A stretch of 6,883 nt of DNA from NCBI GenBank assembly GCA_900765975.1, contig CAAFTS010000084.1, forward strand, positions 1 through 6,883, in the 5' to 3' direction. Origin of the DNA: Lachnospiraceae bacterium. GTDB lineage: Bacteria; Bacillota; Clostridia; Lachnospirales; Lachnospiraceae. Positions 6,690 to 6,883 of the stretch are shown piece by piece (the first letter of the stretch is position 1; each line of letters starts with the position of its first letter). The notes below the pieces were generated by a model. The model searched no databases. It saw only the letters and a list, made by a program, of their open reading frames with translations, and was not told the DNA's origin. The position numbers were made by a program, and so were the translations under genes.

Positions 6690-6702
6690 TTCTGTGACAG
6701 AA
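6690..6702. promoter_or_regulatory. 13-bp palindrome upstream of the fucO operon
   Basis: TTCTGT-G-ACAGAA is a perfect 6-bp inverted repeat around one base, about 18 bp upstream of the distal -10 candidate, the place for an activator site or an operator over the -35. It does not match the Rex consensus. It also abuts the predicted 3' end of the group II intron fragment, so it belongs to the flanking exon-side DNA. Confidence 0.35.
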
Positions 6703-6704
6703 TC

Positions 6705-6777
6705 ATCGAGTAGGAGGCTAATCATTAATTAGCCGACCTCTCACACCACCGTGCATACCGTTCGGTACACGGCGGTT
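6705..6777 (-). mobile_element. 3' end of a group II intron (domains V and VI)
   Basis: Read on the minus strand, 6776-6745 folds as domain V: ACCGCCGUG pairs with CACGGUGGU (one G-U), a two-base bulge (UG, 6755-6754), UACC pairs with GGUA, and a four-base loop GAAC (6763-6760). The triad is CGC (6774-6772) with the middle G in a G-U pair, as in class C introns. Domain VI follows: GGCUAAU (6734-6728) pairs with AUUAGCC (6722-6716), then CUACUCGAU to the probable 3' splice end near 6705. From memory, this GUGUGAGAGGUCGG...CUCCUACUCGAU tail recurs beside group II intron reverse transcriptases in Firmicutes. No maturase reading frame or domains I-III are seen in the ~100 bases to the right, so it is a fragment, or an intron whose body lies beyond the window. 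Confidence 0.75.
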
Positions 6778-6780
6778 CCT

Positions 6781-6796
6781 TAGTTTTCACAAACTA
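6781..6796 (-). other. Small GNRA hairpin just 5' of intron domain V
   Basis: On the minus strand TAGTTT-GTGA-AAACTA forms a 6-bp hairpin with a GUGA (GNRA) loop, ending 4 nt before the domain V helix. It could be a reduced domain IV stem or a leftover of one; it is too small to be sure. Confidence 0.35.
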
Positions 6797-6845
6797 CTAG
6801 TATAGAATAAATTAAATCTCTACTATATATTTTGAGGATAATATA

Positions 6846-6883
6846 TGGTAAAATAGTGTTATCTAAGAAAGGATGAACACTAT
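6846..6883 (+). promoter_or_regulatory. Probable start region of a + strand gene at the window edge
   Basis: TGG-TAAAAT (6846-6854) looks like an extended -10; no matching -35 is seen at normal spacing (TTGAGG at 6832 is only 11 bp away). SD-like AGAAAGGA (6866-6873) follows. The window ends with AT at 6882-6883, which would be an ATG if the next base is G, 9 nt from the SD; an ATG at 6873 overlaps the SD and is unlikely. The product is unknown. Confidence 0.35.
6853..6883. repeat. 8-bp inverted repeat flanking the Shine-Dalgarno
   Basis: ATAGTGTT (6853-6860) is perfectly complementary to AACACTAT (6876-6883), with 15 nt between them that contain the SD AGAAAGGA. It could be an operator at the transcription start or an RNA stem that hides the ribosome site. 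The repeat may extend past the window edge. Confidence 0.4.

Noticed and set aside
1..6883. CRISPR arrays, toxin-antitoxin, phage or defence genes.
   Set aside because: No regularly spaced repeats and no such coding regions; all long coding stretches belong to common metabolic, transport or regulatory families.

Overview
The window looks like chromosomal DNA of a low-to-moderate GC gut-type Firmicute, most likely Clostridia/Lachnospiraceae. Supporting this are the large Bacillus/Clostridia-form SRP RNA with an Alu domain, AT-rich intergenic DNA, strong Shine-Dalgarno sequences, extended -10 promoters, and protein families typical of these anaerobes. The assignment is inference; no species marker is present.

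Left to right: a large SRP RNA on the + strand (about 141-404) with its own near-consensus promoter meets a DegV-family lipid-binding protein gene (464-1336, minus). The two converge on a single 17-bp hairpin that can terminate both. Divergent from the degV-type gene is a TetR-family regulator (1521-2108, plus). The shared upstream region holds a perfect 14-bp palindrome lying on the predicted transcription start of the degV-type gene, so the regulator probably represses that neighbour. Next comes a Na+/H+-coupled alanine/glycine-type symporter (AGCS, 2219-3616, plus) with its own extended -10 promoter, followed by a second bidirectional terminator. From the right, a two-gene minus-strand operon reads into that terminator: fucO (lactaldehyde reductase / propanediol oxidoreductase, 5442-6587), then, 9 nt later, a CoA-disulfide-reductase-like flavoprotein fused to a rhodanese domain (3738-5432).

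The right end (6588-6883) has no complete gene. It holds the probable fucO promoter region, a 13-bp palindrome, and a clear group II intron tail: domain V with a CGC triad and two-nucleotide bulge, then domain VI, on the minus strand. No reverse transcriptase is visible in the window. The last ~40 bases carry a -10-like element, a Shine-Dalgarno and an 8-bp inverted repeat, probably the front of a + strand gene that starts at or just beyond the edge.

Functionally the genes fall into small separate units: protein targeting (SRP RNA), exogenous fatty-acid handling with a local repressor (DegV + TetR), amino-acid uptake (AGCS), and NAD(H)/thiol redox metabolism (FucO + CoADR-rhodanese). I see no wholly new multi-gene system. 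The points most worth following are the TetR/degV operator arrangement, the intron tail beside the fucO promoter, and the fucO-CoADR-rhodanese pairing.
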